A stretch of 64,000 nt of DNA. Source: Andrena cerasifolii (Eukaryota; Arthropoda; Insecta; Hymenoptera; Andrenidae). The position numbers and the translations under genes are program-made. Numbering within the stretch: position 1 is the stretch's first letter; every line of letters starts with the position of its first letter. Below the pieces are notes generated by a model. The model saw only the letters and a list, made by a program, of their open reading frames with translations. It was not told where the DNA came from and ran no database searches. Below are positions 62,587-64,000 of the stretch, piece after piece. The stretch lies in contig NC_135118.1 of assembly GCF_050908995.1 (NCBI RefSeq), positions 7,874,001-7,938,000 on the forward strand, read 5' to 3'.

Positions 62587-62765
62587 ATTGACACTGTAAA
62601 AAAATAATTAAACCAAATTGCAAAAATTATTTTTTTTTTGTATAATATAAAAGTAACTTAATAAATACGAAAAATATTTACTTCATTATATGGTGCATTT
62701 ACAGAGAAAAATATCTTTAAAAAGAGCTTAATTTTTCGGCGGTTCCAAGTAGAATGACCCCTTAA

Positions 62766-62851
62766 GGGGGTATACCCGTTTGAACCCTCGGAAAATGTGT
62801 ACATTATGTGGATTTTTTTACAAGTCAACGGCTTGATGAAGATATACCCTC
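62766..62851. mobile_element. 86-bp TTAA-flanked mini element
   Basis: TTAA at 62762-62765, shared with the right end of the neighbouring 689-bp MITE, and at 62852-62855. The ends GGGGGTATACC and GATATACCCTC are imperfect inverted repeats. It is non-coding and too short to be anything but a relic. Confidence 0.5.
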
Positions 62852-62893
62852 TTAAGTACAAAACTCTAGGAGCCACTTATCTTTTATTTTTGC

Positions 62894-63010
62894 CCAATCT
62901 CAATTTTAAGGGGTGAAAGAGCTTCTCAAAGTTCAAAAATCGACAATTAACAAAATTGCTATTTTTAACAAATTTGAGGGGCTGTTTCAGCCCTTAAAAT
63001 TGAAATTGAG
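62894..63010. repeat. 117-bp inverted repeat with internal TTAA sites
   Basis: CTCAATTTTAAGGGGTGAAA on the left is answered by TTTCAGCCCTTAAAATTGA on the right. TTAA at 62906-62909 and 62994-62997 sits next to GGGGTGAAA/TTTCAGCCC. This could be a third small TTAA element whose flanks are also palindromic. Confidence 0.5.
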
Positions 63011-64000
63011 CAACAAAAAAAAAATAGAAGATACGTGTCTCTTTTTCTACGCACAACATATGTCAAGGAGACGAATAATGTCAAAGCTTGAATTTTTTAG
63101 TAATCTGTTGTATATCGAGGTATCTGTTCGCAGTGTGGCAGCGATAGGCGACAGGTTTACCTATCGTTGCAGCAAGGTCGAGAAACAGTGAGCCCGACAA
63201 TCGATCGTGGGGCCATGAAGAAAGGAGAATGGACCGCCGCGAAACCACGAAAGGATATTCGTTTGGCGGTCGCCGTGATTTTAGGGGTCGCGCCGTAACG
63301 TTGGCAAACGGATTGACGAACCACGGACAACCGCTGTTTGCCTTTGTCGACCACGCGTAACGTTGAATCCGTCGTTGATCGACGATTATCGTCGGCGACG
63401 TGCGTCGATCCACAATCGCGGCCGACGAACCCTAGCATTAGCGAACCATTCAGCGCCACGCGTGCTCCTGCTCGAACAATATACGATTCCCCCGCTAAAC
63501 GCTCGCAATGAATATAAATAAAAAACGAAATATCATCTTCAGTAAAATTCCGCTGAAAATCCTCCATACTCGCAATTTCGACGGCAAACGAGCCGCGGGA
63601 AGGAAACAGGAGTCTAGAGAATCCCCTCTTCCTGAGATTTATAGAAACAGAACGAACACCGACCTCCGATTCGTAGGCCACCACTTTAATGACTTGTTCG
63701 CGAGGTCTTGCAAGATTTTATAATGAATCTCGGTTTTCAAAGCTACTCGGCGAGCTAATGAGTCGAATTCATGTTAAGAGGGTTATAGTTATGGCAAAGT
63801 ATATTCAATTCGTAGATATTACAGAATTAATAGCGGTGTACGATTTTCCGGGGATGAAATTCGCCCCCGTCGCGATCGTGTTTCATGGTGGGAACAGAAT
63901 ATGAACCGTTCGTAAAAGGGTGACGCGAAGAGATAGAATTTGAACGCCCGTAAGAGTTGTATCGTCCCGTTAGTACCCCTTTAATTAAATGCATATTGTA
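63011..64000. other. Non-coding end of the window
   Basis: CpG-rich from about 63120 on. A 175-codon minus-strand frame at 63157-63684 has no recognisable domain and overlaps other open frames. Confidence 0.35.

Larger units (their letters stand above)
62073..62761. mobile_element. 689-bp foldback MITE at TTAA
   Basis: The ends are GGGGTCATTCTACTTTGAA and a complement that finishes AGTAGAATGACCCC. The flanks are TTAT (62069-62072, probably mutated TTAA) and TTAA (62762-62765). The arms are about 330 bp and match through TATGGCACCTAAGAAA-type, GGTGATTTCCCGGCACAGGC and CTATAGCGACACTCATACAG-type blocks. They close near 62400-62450. Each arm carries a short ATG frame (separate entries). piggyBac-type mobilisation is inferred from TTAA. 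Confidence 0.82.

Noticed and set aside
63157..63684. 175-codon minus-strand frame near the window end
   Set aside because: No domain recognised, and the overlapping 63081-63413 frame shows that stops are simply rare here.

Overview
This looks like animal nuclear DNA, most likely from an insect. The only gene I can name is the 3' end of a discoidin domain receptor (Ddr) tyrosine kinase, split by a spliceosomal intron. The background is rich in CpG and in TE-derived inverted repeats, which fits a hymenopteran (ant or bee) better than a fly or moth. That placement is inference. I see no prokaryotic operons, rRNA, intact tRNA genes or CRISPR arrays.

Layout. 1-5115: non-coding, probably an intron of Ddr, with an RTE-like retrotransposon tail and overlapping inverted repeats at 3.5-4.85 kb. 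5116-6913: the last two coding exons of Ddr (+ strand) around a 1.49-kb intron. 6914-64000: about 57 kb without a convincing host gene. Long CpG-rich, unique-looking blocks alternate there with AT-rich repeat islands: short inverted-repeat elements (8.9, 10.2, 11.6, 23.9, 25.9, 28.2, 34-35.7, 39.4, 41.6, 42.2, 55.7, 62.1 and 62.8 kb), a 40-bp minisatellite (16.9-17.4 kb), a CTATAC-type minisatellite with internal inversions (31.7-32.4 kb), microsatellites, and decayed traces of a pogo/Tigger-like transposase and of hAT-like, LTR-like and SINE-like sequence.

How it fits together. The coding content is the C-terminal lobe of one receptor kinase. Most of the remaining recognisable structure is mobile-element debris. 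A recurring theme is non-autonomous elements bounded by TTAA, which suggests piggyBac-type mobilisation. In two places neighbouring elements abut at a single shared TTAA. The most structured locus is 41.6-43.0 kb, where a 545-bp inverted repeat lies 2 bp from an 832-bp element that itself holds two further palindromes. I did not find a new multi-gene system. The best leads are these repeat architectures, and a MITE at 62.1 kb whose two arms both keep a splice-acceptor-like tract followed by a similar short ATG-initiated peptide frame.
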